NCBI GenBank assembly: GCA_025449115.1
Contig: JAHLKC010000070.1
Coordinates: forward strand, 124,001 to 188,000
DNA from: Chytridium lagenaria
Lineage: Eukaryota; Chytridiomycota; Chytridiomycetes; Chytridiales; Chytridiaceae
Direction: 5' to 3'
Length of the DNA stretch: 64,000 nt
The position numbers and the translations under genes were made by a program. Position 1 is the stretch's first letter, and the number at the start of each line of letters is the position of its first letter. The notes beneath the pieces were generated by a model. It was given only the letters and a program-made list of their open reading frames with translations. It searched no databases and was not told the origin of the DNA. This document shows positions 35,808 to 47,589 of this stretch, in pieces.

Positions 35808-37664
35808 ATGGTCCTCCTTACTTCCCTCTACGTCCTATGGATTCTCACCACCGCCCTCCTCATCGCCATCTCCCTCATCCCACTCCCCAAACACATCCTC
35901 CCCCGTCATCGCTACCTGATCATGATCATCGGCACCCTCGTCACAGACTTCCCCTTTTTTTTCCTCCTCATCAAATCCATTGTTCTCTTCTGGTTCAAAT
36001 CTCAGGGTGTCTTCACCCATGATCCTGCAGACGCTGATGCTTCGCTTTGGAGTGAATGGATCTATTACGCTGATGTCTTTGTGTTCTTGGGGTATTGGGC
36101 TTTGACTTTGCAACTGTATTTTGCAAAGAATGTCGTCGATAACGCGACCGCTGTGTATCGGAATGCAGAGTCCACCGATGCGCCTGGCGTGTTTACGTAA
36201 GTTTTTTCTGCGATTGTGAAAACGCAGCGATTGTTTCTTCTTTTAAATTATTTGAATAAGCCCACTTACTTGTGCCGGATGTTCCTTCATTATCGTTTTC
36301 TTATGGCCTTCCACACATTCTTACCCTTCTTTTCCTATTTTTTCCAGCGCTGGATTTTGGTTCAGGATCATGAACCCTTTCTGGAGCCCGAGACATGTTA
36401 AGATTCATCGTGACAGTGAGTAGATGTTATAGGTACTTGTGCTGATATCTCTTGACAGTCTGCTACGCCACACAAGAGGAACTCAACTTTGCTGGACCTG
36501 GAATGGAAAAGTACCTCTCACTTGACGTCTATCATCATCCATCCTACCCTCGTAATCGTCCCGTTCTCGTAAGTTCATCAAAGCAACTTGCAAAACTACC
36601 CATCGTATATAACTAATTTACGACTTTCTAAAAAATAACCAACCAGCTCTACATTCACGCCGGTTCCTACCAATCCGGCTCAAAATCCTTCCTCCTCCCT
36701 CCCTTCATCTACTACCTCGCCTCTCAACGCTGGGTCGTCGTCTCCATCAACACCCGTCTCTCCCCCACCGTCTCCTACCCCACCCACCTCATCGACGCTA
36801 AACGCGCTCTCCGCTGGATCCGCTCCAACATCCAAGATTTCGGCGGTGACCCCGGTTTCGTCGCCGTCGCCGGTACCGCCTCTGGTGCTCACCTCGCCTC
36901 CATGCTGGCGCTCACCCCCAACGACCCTTACTACCAACCTGCTTTCGAAAAGGCCGACACGACCGTCCAATGCGTTGTCTGTGTCAATGGAGTCATGGAT
37001 GTCACGGATCATCGCAAGATCTGGGGGAAAGGGTTTCCCAGTTTTTTCGCTAAAAAGATTGCGAGGAAGGATGTGGAGAAGGATGAGGATGCAGAGTTTT
37101 TGAGGTTGAGTAGCCCTGTCGTGCTTTTGAAAACTTTGGAAATGGATCGGAGAAAGAGTGTTGCGTCGGGGTTGGGAGAGAGGGTTAAAGCGGATCTGGC
37201 GAAACAGTTGGAGTGGAAACTTCCTGCTGGGTTGAATGTTGGAGCTGCCTTGCCACCTTTCCTTATCTTTCAGTAAGTTTTTTTTTTGTTTCATCCGCGA
37301 AAACAAGGCATATGTACCCTGTTTTTTTCTGTTTTTTTCTAACCTTGGTTTTGTTCTTTTCTTTTTTTTTTGTTAGTGGTGCCGCCGACTCTATGGTTCC
37401 CGTTCGTCACGTCCGTGATTTCGTCTCCACATTTAAAAAGGTGTCCAAATCAACCATCACCTATATCGAATTCCCTGTGAGTCCCCTTTATCACCCCGTC
37501 TATATTCTCGTGCTTTCACTGACCTCTGCGGTTAGGTTGCGAACCATATGTACAACATCATGGGCTGCCGATCTCATTACATGGCATATGGAATTCAACG
37601 TTTCATGAGATACATGCATGAAAAGTATGAAGACAACACATTGGTTCATGCCAAGATGGAGTGA
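35808..37664 (+). CDS. Membrane-anchored alpha/beta hydrolase, nucleophile elbow altered
   Basis: 473 aa from six in-phase exons: 35808-36196, 36348-36415, 36459-36568, 36647-37272, 37377-37476, 37536-37664. Three N-terminal hydrophobic segments (LYVLWILTTALLIAISLIP, YLIMIIGTLVTDFPFFFL, VFVFLGYWALTLQL) anchor it in a membrane. The rest is an esterase/lipase fold of the HGG/GxSxG class (BD-FAE or carboxylesterase-like): oxyanion region LLYIHAGSYQSG, helix LIDAKRALRWIRSNIQDFGG, elbow VAVAGTASGAHLASM, acid residue in HGAADSMVPV, and His in ANHMYNIMG. In relatives the elbow is usually G-G-S-A-G-G; here the Ser position aligns with Ala and the Ser is shifted by one, and HGG is HAG. Activity is therefore doubtful or unusual. 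No frameshift. Confidence 0.87.
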
Positions 37665-39562
37665 TAGATAACGTCTTATACTTTTTTATTCCCGACTCCT
37701 TTTTTGGGGGGGTTGTTAAAGTCACCTGTGTTTTATTTAATCGAACCTCTTTTCTTTTTTTGGGGGGGGCGTGTTGCGATAAACGACTTTTTTTTTTTTG
37801 TCTCGATCATCTTTGGATGGGGTTTTGCTGGTTTTGAGGGTTGGTGGTCATTGAAACACCGTTTGGTTATGGAATTAATAAATGATGATGATGGATCTCT
37901 TGATCTGTGACTTCTTTTTTTTTCACCTAAGTTCTCCAGCCGAATCGGTGAAGGCATGTAAAGGCACATAACTGCATATTCTTTAGCTAATATTGTGTCG
38001 TAATCGAACTCAAATAACCGCGTTAATGTTTTGCTTGATTTTGTTAAAAGCCTTCCATGAACCCCCCCTTTAAACGTCTCCATGGAACAGCTTCCACCGT
38101 TCTGTCACCTCTCTATGGCGGTTCATGCATACAGTACGGAACATACGTGATCTACGTGCACCAAAAAGGCATTATAATTCCTATGCCAGTCGAGTATACA
38201 AAAATTACACACATCACTTTTACGCGCAAGCGTGTCCAATATTCTGCTATTCATTCTCTCCTTTACTGCATGTTTGAATGCCTTTTTCTCTACAGGTATA
38301 TTGATTGCAATCCCAGTAACCACTCTGCAATTAACTTGATGGGCGCTATTGGCGATGACTCTACAGCTCGTCTGATGCAACAGGCGATGACTCTGCTCGT
38401 CTGTAAGAGTTTACGCGCTCATGGTCAAAGTCTCTAATCTCAGTTCCTCGTCGCAACTCCTTTCACATTCTAAATAGAAAGCAACATCCTACCTTCATGT
38501 TCTTGCAGGAAAAGCTCTGCATTCACTGGTTTTCTTGCAAATCTTTTATCAGTATACCTCACAAGCAATCGAAAGGACATTCACATTGTCTGTTTAAATG
38601 AGCGTCAAACACGTGTATGTAGTGATGCTGATCGTTTTCAAACCATTATGCTTCCCTCGTCATCTCCTTTTCATCGATAGACTTGGAATACACAATAAAC
38701 CCCCAAAACTGAAACTGATCAGAGCCTCAAGATATCGAGGGGGCGAGATGAAGCAAGGGCACCCCCCTTCAAACCTCTCGTAAACAAGCCAAAAAGTGAC
38801 GGAAATGGAAAGAGTTTGTAAAATTTCCTTTTCAGGAACAAATACTGGCTTTTGTGATGTCATTTCTGACAAGCTTTGAAAAAAAACAAAAAAAGTTAAA
38901 GAGGGCCTCACCTCACTGCACTATGGATGTGAGTTTAATGGGCGAAAATTCCCTTTTGGATAACCTCTGAATTCTCCTCGTGGATAAATCCCAACTTTTT
39001 TTCGTCTTTTTTTTTTCTTTTTTTTCCTTTTATATCCATAACAGTGCTCTACATCGCACCCCTTTGGCTTATTTTACGGGTTATTCGTTCTACGCACAAG
39101 GCGGACACAGACAGAGACTGCGCGCAATGGGGTAGTTATGATGACATTTACTTACCGGATTGTACATTGTATGTACACGAGCGAGGATAAAAGTGAAGAT
39201 AAAAGAAAAGAAGAGAAAAAAAAAGAGAAAAAGGAACCTGCAATGACTGAAGGGAAAAGAATGAAGGGGGGAAATACATAAATAGAAAGCCTTTGAAGGG
39301 GTGAAGCCCACTCCCCTTCAATTTCTTCAATTATTCCTTTCATCCTGCCTTAATATTTTAGACTCATTCCTCCACCCATCGTCGTCGTTGCGCTCGTCCC
39401 CTTCACCATAGAAATAGAATTAGACCAAAAGGGCCGTCTTCCCCTTTATAGATATAGACTCTTCAAACCCCCACTCTCCCCTCCAAACTCGCCCTTTAAC
39501 TCACACATCCATCGTTATTACTCGCTTGCTAAATAATATACCAACAAAAAACAAAACACACC
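37665..39562. other. Intergenic spacer
   Basis: 3' flank of the hydrolase, with AATAAA near 37877, then the promoter of the HMG-box gene. Several open frames exist but none looks like protein. Confidence 0.45.
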
Positions 39563-40997
39563 ATGAACCAATACTCATTCACAACCATGCCTGTTGAACC
39601 GACTCCTCTACCTAAAACCCCAAAACGTCGTCAAAGCCGTGGCCGCACCGCCGCCCAAAAAGCCCTCGCCGCCGGTCAAATCCCCCGCCCCCTCAACGCT
39701 TTCCTCCTCTATAGGCGAGACCTTCAACCCCACATTCTCGCACTACGTCAAACCGAAGATAAGACTGTCAACAGCAAGGATGCGTCAAAGTGGATCGCTG
39801 ACGCTTGGAACAGAGAGGCCGAAGACGTGAAAGAAAAATATCACAGTTGGGCAAGGGAACTCAAGGAAGAGCATTTGAGGAAATACCCAGACTTTAAGTT
39901 CAAGCCGTGGAAGGCTAAAGCTGCAGAGGCCGCTGCAAAGGAGAAGGCAGTGTTGGACGAAAAAACGAAGCTGACACCGGTCAAGAGACCTTCAACTTGG
40001 GATTTTAAGGAGGTGTCTGCTGCAGAACAACGAGCTAAATCCATGAAAAGATTCAAGAGTCCAAGTACTGATTCCACTCCCTCTTCGTCCCGATCAAGCT
40101 CTCCTGCTACAGATATAGAAGACACCCCAATGATCACCAGCTCAGCTAACGACGCCATCGCAGCTCTCAGCACTGACATGGAACTGGCAACCCGTATCGA
40201 ATCCGTGCTAAACGAGATCCCAGACCACAAAACCACGACTATGATCCATCCCACCTCTCAACAGAACTTTAGCTTTGATATCGAATCCCTTTTCAATTCC
40301 GTCATGGGTCCCAACAACTTTTCCAACAACCTCTCCTGGTCCCTTAACCAACAAACCTCCCTGGAAAACCTTTCCTTCGCCTACCCTAACCCTTCCAACC
40401 TCTCCTTTGAATTCAACCTCTCTTGGACGCTCCTCCCACTCAACCCCAATCTCAGATCACCTCTAATGCAGTCAATCTCCCGTTAACTACAAGCAACCCC
40501 CCAACCCCCACCTTTGACTTTAACTTCTCCAACGACCTCTCCGACCTCCTCAGCAACACCGACCCAACGCCTCAATTCCCCAACCTCCTCACTGACATGG
40601 AAACTGGCACCCCTCTCGATTCCTTTTCAAGCACAGAAACCTCAACCTCCCCCACCTTCAAAAAACCTGGCCAAAAACGCCGTGCCACAAACCTTTCACT
40701 CAACACTTCGCTGGCCCCAGCCAAATCCCTAATCTCAGCTCTCCTCACCGCTCGCATCTCTTCCCCAACCGCATCGTTCACATTGTCGGCGTTGGCGTCC
40801 CCCAGATTGGGAAGAAGGACTCGTCGGCTTCGTACTTCAACATTAGGATCTCCACACCTGTGGGGCCTGGGCATGGCACCACTAACTTTCCTGGGAATGG
40901 ATGCAGACGGGCTTCTTTGCCTGCCATGTTCTTGCTATCCCCTATGAGACCTGTGCATGTCAATAGTCCTCTAGCCGAAAGTCCGAGATTCTTTTGA
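39563..40997 (+). CDS. HMG-box transcription factor, MATA_HMG type
   Basis: HMG box at about residues 40-115: IPRPLNAFLLYRRDLQPHI, then DASKWIADAWNREAEDVKE, then HLRKYPDFKFKPW. This is the form found in fungal mating-type and SOX-like proteins, which bend DNA through minor-groove contacts. After the box comes a Ser-rich region (TPSSSRSSSPATDIED) and a long Asn/Ser/Pro-rich tail. One-base breaks near 40430 and 40775 change the frame; the last frame ends with NGCRRASLPAMFLLSPMRP and TGA at 40997, where RRAS is a possible PKA site. No intron is needed. Start MNQYSFTTMPVEP has A at -3. The window shows none of the genes that usually flank a fungal sex locus, so a mating role is only a possibility. 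Confidence 0.8.
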
Positions 40998-42061
40998 TCT
41001 TATGTTCCTTGTTTTTTTTGGTACTTTGAGCTGAATGTTGTTTTTTTTAATAACCTTTTGTTCGCCACTTCCTCCGGGTGTTGGATCAATATCACATCAA
41101 TGGATACAATGAATCGTTTTTCACTTTTGCTTGATTCCGTTTTGGTCTTTCTTCCTTTTAACCCATTTTTACGTGGAACCAGCGTCTGGTTTCACGTTGT
41201 CATTCATTATAAACGTTTTCATGGTTTGTTTGCATATTTGATTTTCTATTGGAGATCTTTTAAAACATCTACTCTTTTTACATTTTTCTTTATATTTTCA
41301 ACTATTTTGATGATGGCGCTATTTGCTCCCCAAAAACAAAAACAAAAAGTAATAGACAAAAAAAAAAAAAAAGAAGATAAACCCTATGCACTTTGCATAC
41401 CTTCAAAGCTGTTAGTCTCATTATTGGTCTCCCTCTAAATTGAAGCACGCTTATGTCTGTCTAAACCAAGCTGACGGAGAGCTTGAAAGAGTATTGTCCA
41501 TGTACCATCGTTTGATCCGCGATATCCGCAAATTCATCCCGGGGAGCATTTTTTACAATGTGTAAGAACGATTCTTCGGAAAGAATGGAAAAATCCAGAG
41601 AACAGGCAACTCCATTGTTAAAAAACGCAAAAAACAGCAGCAAAGCGAAGATGATAACAAAAGAAAATGATGTATGTTGGAGATGACTATAGCCATCCCA
41701 AAAAAAGAATATAATTGATATAAATCCCTTTAGCTTCCCTCCAAATACTACACAATCTACAGCAAGAGGGAAACAAAGGAGATGGTAACAAAAGAATGTA
41801 GATCGGCTCATATACGACCGCAGGATGAACTACAACAACGGGGAATGGGATTAATGTCACAAAAAAATGCCGCCCTCATCCCCACTAAGATATGAAAAAT
41901 AAGAAGTTTAAATGAATTCTGTACATAGATAGGACCGAGAAATGAAAAAGAAAAGAAAGAAAAAGAAAACGTCAGCCTGACATAAAACCCCACAACATCT
42001 CAATTCGACCATCATTCGCCAAAGCAACCCATCCTCCATCTATTCCCGACTTCATCATGCT
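40998..42061. other. Intergenic spacer
   Basis: Convergent 3' flanks of the HMG-box gene and the small minus-strand gene. T-rich; no supported gene. Confidence 0.4.
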
Positions 42062-42492
42062 TCACGCTTGATCATAAAACTGCTTGATCTGTCCCATCGT
42101 CACTGCCGTCCGTAAATTCGGTTCGGTAATGCAAACTCCTCCCCGTCTCCGATTCACCATCTCCAAAGACGGACGAACTTCCTCCGTCACATTCATTTCG
42201 GTCACGATAGGCGTTTCAGGTACATCCGCATCCGTCGATGTCGCTGCTACCTCACCCGTCACGGATAATGGCGGAGGCATGGGTTTCTCTCGGGGTTTTG
42301 TGGAGAGAGCGGATAACCGATCCGTCAAGCCTTTGATGTCGGCCATCACCTGTTGGACGACGTTAGAACGTAAACTGACGGAAGGGGGTTTCTTGCTCAC
42401 CGCTCTCTGGTTGTGAGTTTTTTGGATGCGAATTGCCAGCAACGAGAAAGATGGTTGTACAACACTTTTAACGAATTAAGAGCGTCTCCCAT
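42062..42492 (-). CDS. Small hypothetical protein
   Basis: Unrecognised protein of about 140 aa. The start MGDALNSLKVLYNHLSRCWQ at 42492 reads into a stop unless one base is added in the A run near 42410; then it joins VVQQVMADIKGLTDRLSAL, a short amphipathic helix. The C-terminal half is Pro/Thr/Glu-rich and ends in MGQIKQFYDQA (stop 42062). No signal peptide or membrane helix. It is divergent from the J-domain gene, with starts about 100 bp apart. Adaptor or small complex subunit is a guess. Confidence 0.45.
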
Positions 42493-42592
42493 CGGGTGAC
42501 TCGAAGCTCTTTTGTGAGGTCATCCCTCACGTCGAGGTAAGAAGATAAAATAAGCGAAGAGGCGAAGCTTTCATATTCTTTCATACATCTCT
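42493..42592. promoter_or_regulatory. Short shared divergent promoter
   Basis: Only 100 bp separate the start of the small minus-strand gene and the start of the J-domain gene, so the two should share promoter elements. No motif recognised. Confidence 0.4.
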
Positions 42593-43818
42593 ATGCCACC
42601 TTCGTTCTCTCAAGCATGTACGGTCCTCGGCATCCGAGAAGACTCCACACGCGCTGAAGCCCGTTCCGCGTAACAAAGCATTCATTCTTTCCATCTCTAA
42701 ACTCCTAAAGATACCTCCGCCTGGCTAAAACGTATCACCCAGATCGAGCCGGTGGAGCATCCGACAAGTTCAATGACGTTGTCGAAGCCTTTGCGTGTTT
42801 TGCGGCGAAACGGGGTCCAGAGGAGCACCATGGCCGTGGCAATGTCGATAGGTCTTTTGAATCGGCGTCAACGGTTTGGGAAGAATGTGGGGAGAAGGAG
42901 GATGTGGATAAGGAGGAGGAATTTAGGACCGCAGAGGTTTTTACGAGTGTTTTGGGAGATGTGTTTGCGAGGATGGCGAAAGGCGGGACTTGTGTCGGGA
43001 CTGCAGGGAAGCCTGTAAGGCCAAAGAATGGTGTAGCTTTTGAAATACCCACAGGTTCTTTTTATTCTTTTTGTTGCGCGTTACTGATGAACACTTAGGG
43101 ATTTCGTGTGGGTTAGGAGTGGTTGTACTCGCGAAAATCGAGGTGATTCTGGAACGAGTTTTGCGTCGCCAAAAAAAAGTGAGGCGTGGGATCCATCACT
43201 TTTGTTTAAAAAGAGTGGCTCAGTTGGAGAGTCTACAGTTGATTCTGGGATGGGGTCTTCGATGCCAAAGAAGAACGAGGCGTGGGATTCGACAACGTTT
43301 TTCAAAAATAGCAACGCTCGAGAAGAATATATGGGAGTGGATCTGTGCCGCCAAAAAAAACTAAGGCATGGGATCCATCGATGCTATTTAAGAAAAGCAG
43401 TGGATCAAGTTTCTTTCCACAGTCGCCGGGGCAAACTTCATCATTGAGGTTCGAAAACTGGGACTATCCAATCTTCACGAAATGTCATGAAGAAACGATG
43501 CCAACTCCATCGTTAAATTCCGAACGGTGCCCTGAAAAGCCCTTTAGTGAGCACGTAGAGTCGGCCAAGACGGCGGTGTTGACAAAGCTGAGGGAATGGG
43601 ATATCGGTGGGAGGTTTTCGCGGAACCTGCGGAAGGTTGAGGAGGCGATGAAGGGCGGTTTGCAAGTAAAGACAACGCAGTCAAAATCGAAAGAGACGAA
43701 TGAGTTGCATAAAAAACTGGAGGAGTTGTTTGGGGATGCGTTGGATGACTCGTTGATGGCGGATGAAGTGTTGATGGATATTGCGAATAATGTTGCGTTG
43801 GCAAATAAAAACAGGTAG
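42593..43818 (+). CDS. J-domain (DnaJ/Hsp40) protein with AWDP repeats
   Basis: Co-chaperone that should stimulate an Hsp70 ATPase. Exon 1 42593-42669 (MPPSFSQACTVLGIREDSTR) joins exon 2 at 42711 (YLRLAKTYHPDRAGGASDKF); the HPD motif is intact, so the J domain is at the very N-terminus. A third exon starts near 43109. The middle carries three copies of a motif of the form PKKxxAWDxxxLFKKS (near 43170, 43270 and 43350). The C-terminus is helical and acidic (LHKKLEELFGDALDDSLMA) and ends at TAG 43818. A one-base break in a G run near 43333 and others near 43110-43150 shift the frame. There is no zinc finger and no class I/II C-terminal domain, so this is a class III J protein; its client is unknown. 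Confidence 0.83.
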
Positions 43819-44239
43819 TAAGTGGATGAAAATGGAAAAAGAGATAGCTGTAGAAAGTAGCAGTTAAACAATTTCGAATTATAAATGCTTTAAATGAAGT
43901 CACTAGTAAATAGGATGTGTGTTGCTATGAGTTACTAAAGTTGGCAAGGAAATCCCTCAGAGTGGCTTATGGAGACTCGCCAAAAGGCATCCGGATGGGC
44001 CGCGACGTTAGTAGAATAGAATTTGGGCGCGGATGGATCAATGACGTGCCGGTATTATTGAGGAAATAATGCAAAATGCACTTATGCCTTTGGTGCAAGA
44101 ATGACGAACATAGCATCGAGAAGTTTGAAGAGACCCAGAAGATAAACAACATCCCACGATCATGCCCATACAGACGTTAAAAACAATACAAGGAGGATCC
44201 CTTCAAGCCCTCCACAAATTATCTGCCAACAACAACTAT
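43819..44239. other. Intergenic spacer
   Basis: Convergent 3' flanks; no gene seen. Confidence 0.4.
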
Positions 44240-44616
44240 CTACGATGCCTTCTTCTCCTCCACCTCCTTCTTCTCCTCCTTCCAAATCATATTAATCCAA
44301 GGCCTGACCACCTTATTGATCGGATCCGCAACCTTTGGCACAACAAAGATCGCAATTATAATCCTCACAGGTGCAAACAGCCGATTCACCCCAAAACTCA
44401 ACGCAAACAATCCCCTGCATCCGCTAACGAAGTCAAGTCCTTGCTGAGGTTGTAGCGTCTTGCGAGATCTCCCACATTGATGCCGGAGAAAGCAAAGGTG
44501 CTGTAGACGAGACCAAAGGTGATCCAACCTAGGGTTTGGATGGTGATGAACCAGGCGGGACCGTATTTTAGAGAGAAGGAGGTGAGCGTCTCGCCGAGTT
44601 TCTTGATTTGTTCCAT
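44240..44616 (-). CDS. DUF1279/FAM210-like small membrane protein
   Basis: About 125 aa. The core SLKYGPAWFITIQTLGWITF with a following hydrophobic stretch to SGINVGDL matches the DUF1279 pattern, a membrane helix after a YG motif, as in mitochondrial FAM210 proteins. The second half reads GLFALSFGVNRLFAPVRIII and ends in a Lys/Glu-rich tail (WKEEKKEVEEKKAS). A one-base break near 44425 separates the halves. The start MEQIKKLGETL at 44616 is the only good ATG. Mitochondrial location is inferred from the family, and no clear presequence is seen. It lies 95 bp downstream of the SH3 gene on the same strand. Confidence 0.75.
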
Positions 44617-44710
44617 GATGGTGGGATGGCTCGATGTCTTCTTCGTTGGTGTTAATATTTTTTCTCAAAACTTGACAAGTGAAATGGAGATGACTCCAAG
44701 TAGGTAGATA

Positions 44711-45484
44711 TCAAGGAGAGAAATGTGGTTTATTGTAGAATGAGGCGCGATTGCATTTGCGGGAGTGCCGCATCATAATTGAATGTGTTATGCCCATTTT
44801 TGTGTACTGGTAGAGTTTGGGTCCTGGGTTTGTGAAAAAAAGCCCTTTGCTACGGCAGTTTAATACTTTTGGTGAAGAGCGTTGATGTCGGTCGAACATC
44901 GAGCAATTACTGCTCTTTGACCCAGAGCCGCCAACCTGTTTCCATGCCGACCTCTCCTCCCCAGCCTCCGGAATGTCCTCCGCAGTATCAAACGACTTTA
45001 ACGACGCTGTCGCATCCAACGCTTCAACGCAATTGATGGGGAATATCCCAGTTGTATGCTTGGTTTCGTTACGCCCTGACGCCCATCCGTCGCCAAAGAT
45101 TTTTCTAAACAATAAGGATCTGATATGTATGAACGGGGTGACTTACGCGATGGTGATTTTATCTCCAGCTTGGAGTTCAAGTTGGTCTGGAAGACGAGGC
45201 TCCCAACCATGAATCGCAATTACTTTTCCGGTTGGGGTGGAACGACGTCCGATTGCTCCAAAGGGTTTTGCTGTTGCAAATGAGAGCTCCGATTCGGCCG
45301 CTGTTTTTCCATCATCTTTGACGAGTACCACGGGGGTTGCTTTCTCCACGGATACTCGAACATCATTGCTTGCTTTCAGTTTAGTGGAGTTGAGGTATTG
45401 CGTTTGCTTGGATTGCTGTCTTTTTTGATGCCCCTCTCTGGCGCGTCGATAGAACGCAACGATCTTGTCGATGATTTGGACCAT
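44711..45484 (-). CDS. SH3-domain protein
   Basis: 243 aa from two in-phase exons, 45484-45147 and 45104-44711. The SH3 domain spans the intron: AIHGWEPRLPDQLELQAGD and then IFGDGWASGRNETKHTTG and GIFPINCVEAL; SH3 domains bind proline-rich ligands and assemble signalling or actin complexes. The N-terminal 90 residues begin with a basic helix (MVQIIDKIVAFYRRAREGH). The tail is Ser-rich and basic. The ALYDY motif is changed to AIHGW, a variant common in fungal SH3 proteins. No other domain is seen. Confidence 0.8.
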
Positions 45485-46159
45485 GTTCGTTGCGATGTGT
45501 GTAAAAAGGTGTTTGAGTAAGAACGAGGATGGCCGAGGATCCTCTTTACGTTGCGGCAAAAGGTCACCGAGAGAAGAGAATGAGAGTTATTACATGAGAG
45601 GCTGACGCGATGTTTTCATTCAAGGGTTTGGCCAAGCGATGGTAAATTTCGTCAGATGCCTTTCCGATTTTTCACCGGAACGTCTTAACAGCACCAAAGC
45701 ACACGTGCATGGTTAGAATATGGGTGCCCTCTAGCCACCACCAAATCCTGATTACTTTAGTATTCAACCTATATATCCATGTCTTGGATGAACACTGGGC
45801 AATACCAATGAGTATATCCGAACTTTGATAACGAGCCCATTTGTTGTCTCTTTTCGCGGGAACAGCCCTTGAATAAATAATATTATATGAATGTCCATAT
45901 TGTGAGTGAAAAAACATCAACTTCGACTGTGTGGTTTATAAAAATAATGGAAACTATATTAAAGTTATTTTTTCGAAATTATGATCGAGGCACCAGCAAG
46001 TACATCAGGGGTTTCAACTCATGATGTTTCCATTCCAGGTGTACATTTCGGGAAAACTGGCGATGACCGTCCAGCACAGACTTTAAAAAGAGTTTGAAAA
46101 AGGAAGAGGCCAGCTCCATCCTTTCTCTCTTCACATCCTCGATGATCCAATTTGCGAAG
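45485..46159. other. Intergenic spacer
   Basis: Promoter of the SH3 gene and 3' flank of the 7TM gene; nothing recognised. Confidence 0.4.
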
Positions 46160-47429
46160 TTATCTAAAACTCGCCGACCGTGTAAACGAACTCACTTTAC
46201 TGGTCTGTGGTCGTGCTTCCGGCATGACTGGTTTGGTCCAAAATACTTTCCGTATTGATGGGTCGTTCATGAAGGCCAGAAGGTAAAATATACCTGCTGT
46301 TGAGTTCAGAGTGATGGCGATGAAGCCAATGTAAGGATTTGGATTTTTTAAGGAACCCACAACGGCGTAAAAAAATTCGGTGCAAAAGGGAATCGTCATG
46401 CTGTTTGAGTGTGAGATCAATTATGAAAAGAACTGTAAAGCCTTACCATATATACATGTTAAGAAGGACCGTCTGAGGATTGTTAGCATGAAAATAACTT
46501 TGGTGCCTCACTTGTAAGTATCGATAAAATTATGTCGTGGCTCTTCTTCTATTTCGCTGATGAAAGACGACGGTGATTCTACACTCATTTGTGATGTGTA
46601 ATTAAGCTGACGCGAATATTGAGTATGGTGTTATAAGGCGATTTTTTCAGAAACCTACCCAAACTCTCAAATGAATAGACAATGCTATCGCGAGAGAGAC
46701 ATTTAAGATTACGGACACGAAGAGAGGGATGTAGAGATATGCGAATTGGGAGGCAACGTCGTCGTTACCATTAAACCAGCAACCCTTTAACGTTATGTTA
46801 GATGTACTGTGCCAAACAACAGTGCTTACATAGAACTCGGTGAAGGCGATTTGACTTGAGGAGAAAAGCGTGATGCTGAGGAGAAGGGATATCGAGAGAC
46901 AAATGGATAAATAGATCAAGACGGCGTTTTGCTGAAAGTTTATGCGCATAATTTGAATGAGAAAGGCGTGAATGCTTTAAGAATCCGTCAGGGAAAAAAA
47001 GCTTGCATGAAAAAACAAAAATCAAAGTTGACTATAAATATTTACCCAAGACAAGACGTTAGAGATGCCCTTAACAATGATGCTGCAACGTTGATGACTA
47101 CACTTGAGCTGCAGTTTTGGCGGCTGACGTAAAACATGCTCTGAATGTAAGACCCATGTACGCCGATACCCGCTACGGCAATCCACTGCATGAGTTGCAG
47201 TGACATCCGGCCCTTAAGCTCTTTTTGCCGTCTATTGTTACCGTTAGCATGGCTAGCAAAAAAGCATGACATGATCCCACCTCCAACAGATCTGGATGAT
47301 CCCCCACATAGCCAAGAAAGCAAGAATGGATATGGAATTCAACGTCAAAGTGTATGGAAGCACAATCGGACCAAGCCAGTCACTGGTTTTATCACCTTCC
47401 GTCGTTTGTTTGATGACGCTGTGTCCATG
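46160..47429 (-). CDS. cAMP-receptor-like 7TM protein, copy A
   Basis: Paralogue of the gene at 47590-48851. Exons by eye: about 47429-47281, 47252-47046, 46931-46830, 46784-46655, 46578-46512, 46472-46447, 46400-46160. TM1 is in LPYTLTLNSISILAFLAMWG, TM2 in LQLMQWIAVAGIGVHGSYIQ, TM3-TM4 in LIYLSICLSISLLLSIT, the loop GCWFNGNDD precedes TM5 (YIPLFVSVILNVSLAIALSI), and TM7 ends NSTAGIFYLLAFMNDPSIR. The GCW motif before TM5 and the FxxDPxxR end fit the slime-mould cAR/Git3-like GPCR group, which couples to G proteins. One-base breaks at the start (near 47385) and at two exon junctions (46931, 46472) are needed. It may be a decaying copy or carry sequence errors. The Ser/Thr-rich tail is short. 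Confidence 0.75.
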
Positions 47430-47589
47430 GTAAGCAGAAGAATTAATCAGGCTTCCTTTTTCCTCCTTAGGTATTTATGCTTTGCAGATCCCCCTCGGCA
47501 TTCAAATAGAGATTTTCGGTAGTTGTTTTATGGAAATTGGTTTATTATAGTTATATCGTGGTGTCGCTGCCGGCAGCTTTTACCAAAGG

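Noticed and set aside
38057..38437. 126-codon plus-strand frame between the hydrolase and HMG genes
   Set aside because: No recognisable motif, no good start context, low complexity of hydrophobic and polar residues looks random.
42387..42400. A 26-nt GT-AG intron in the small hypothetical gene that would restore frame
   Set aside because: Too short for a spliceosomal intron; a one-base error in the A run explains the break better.
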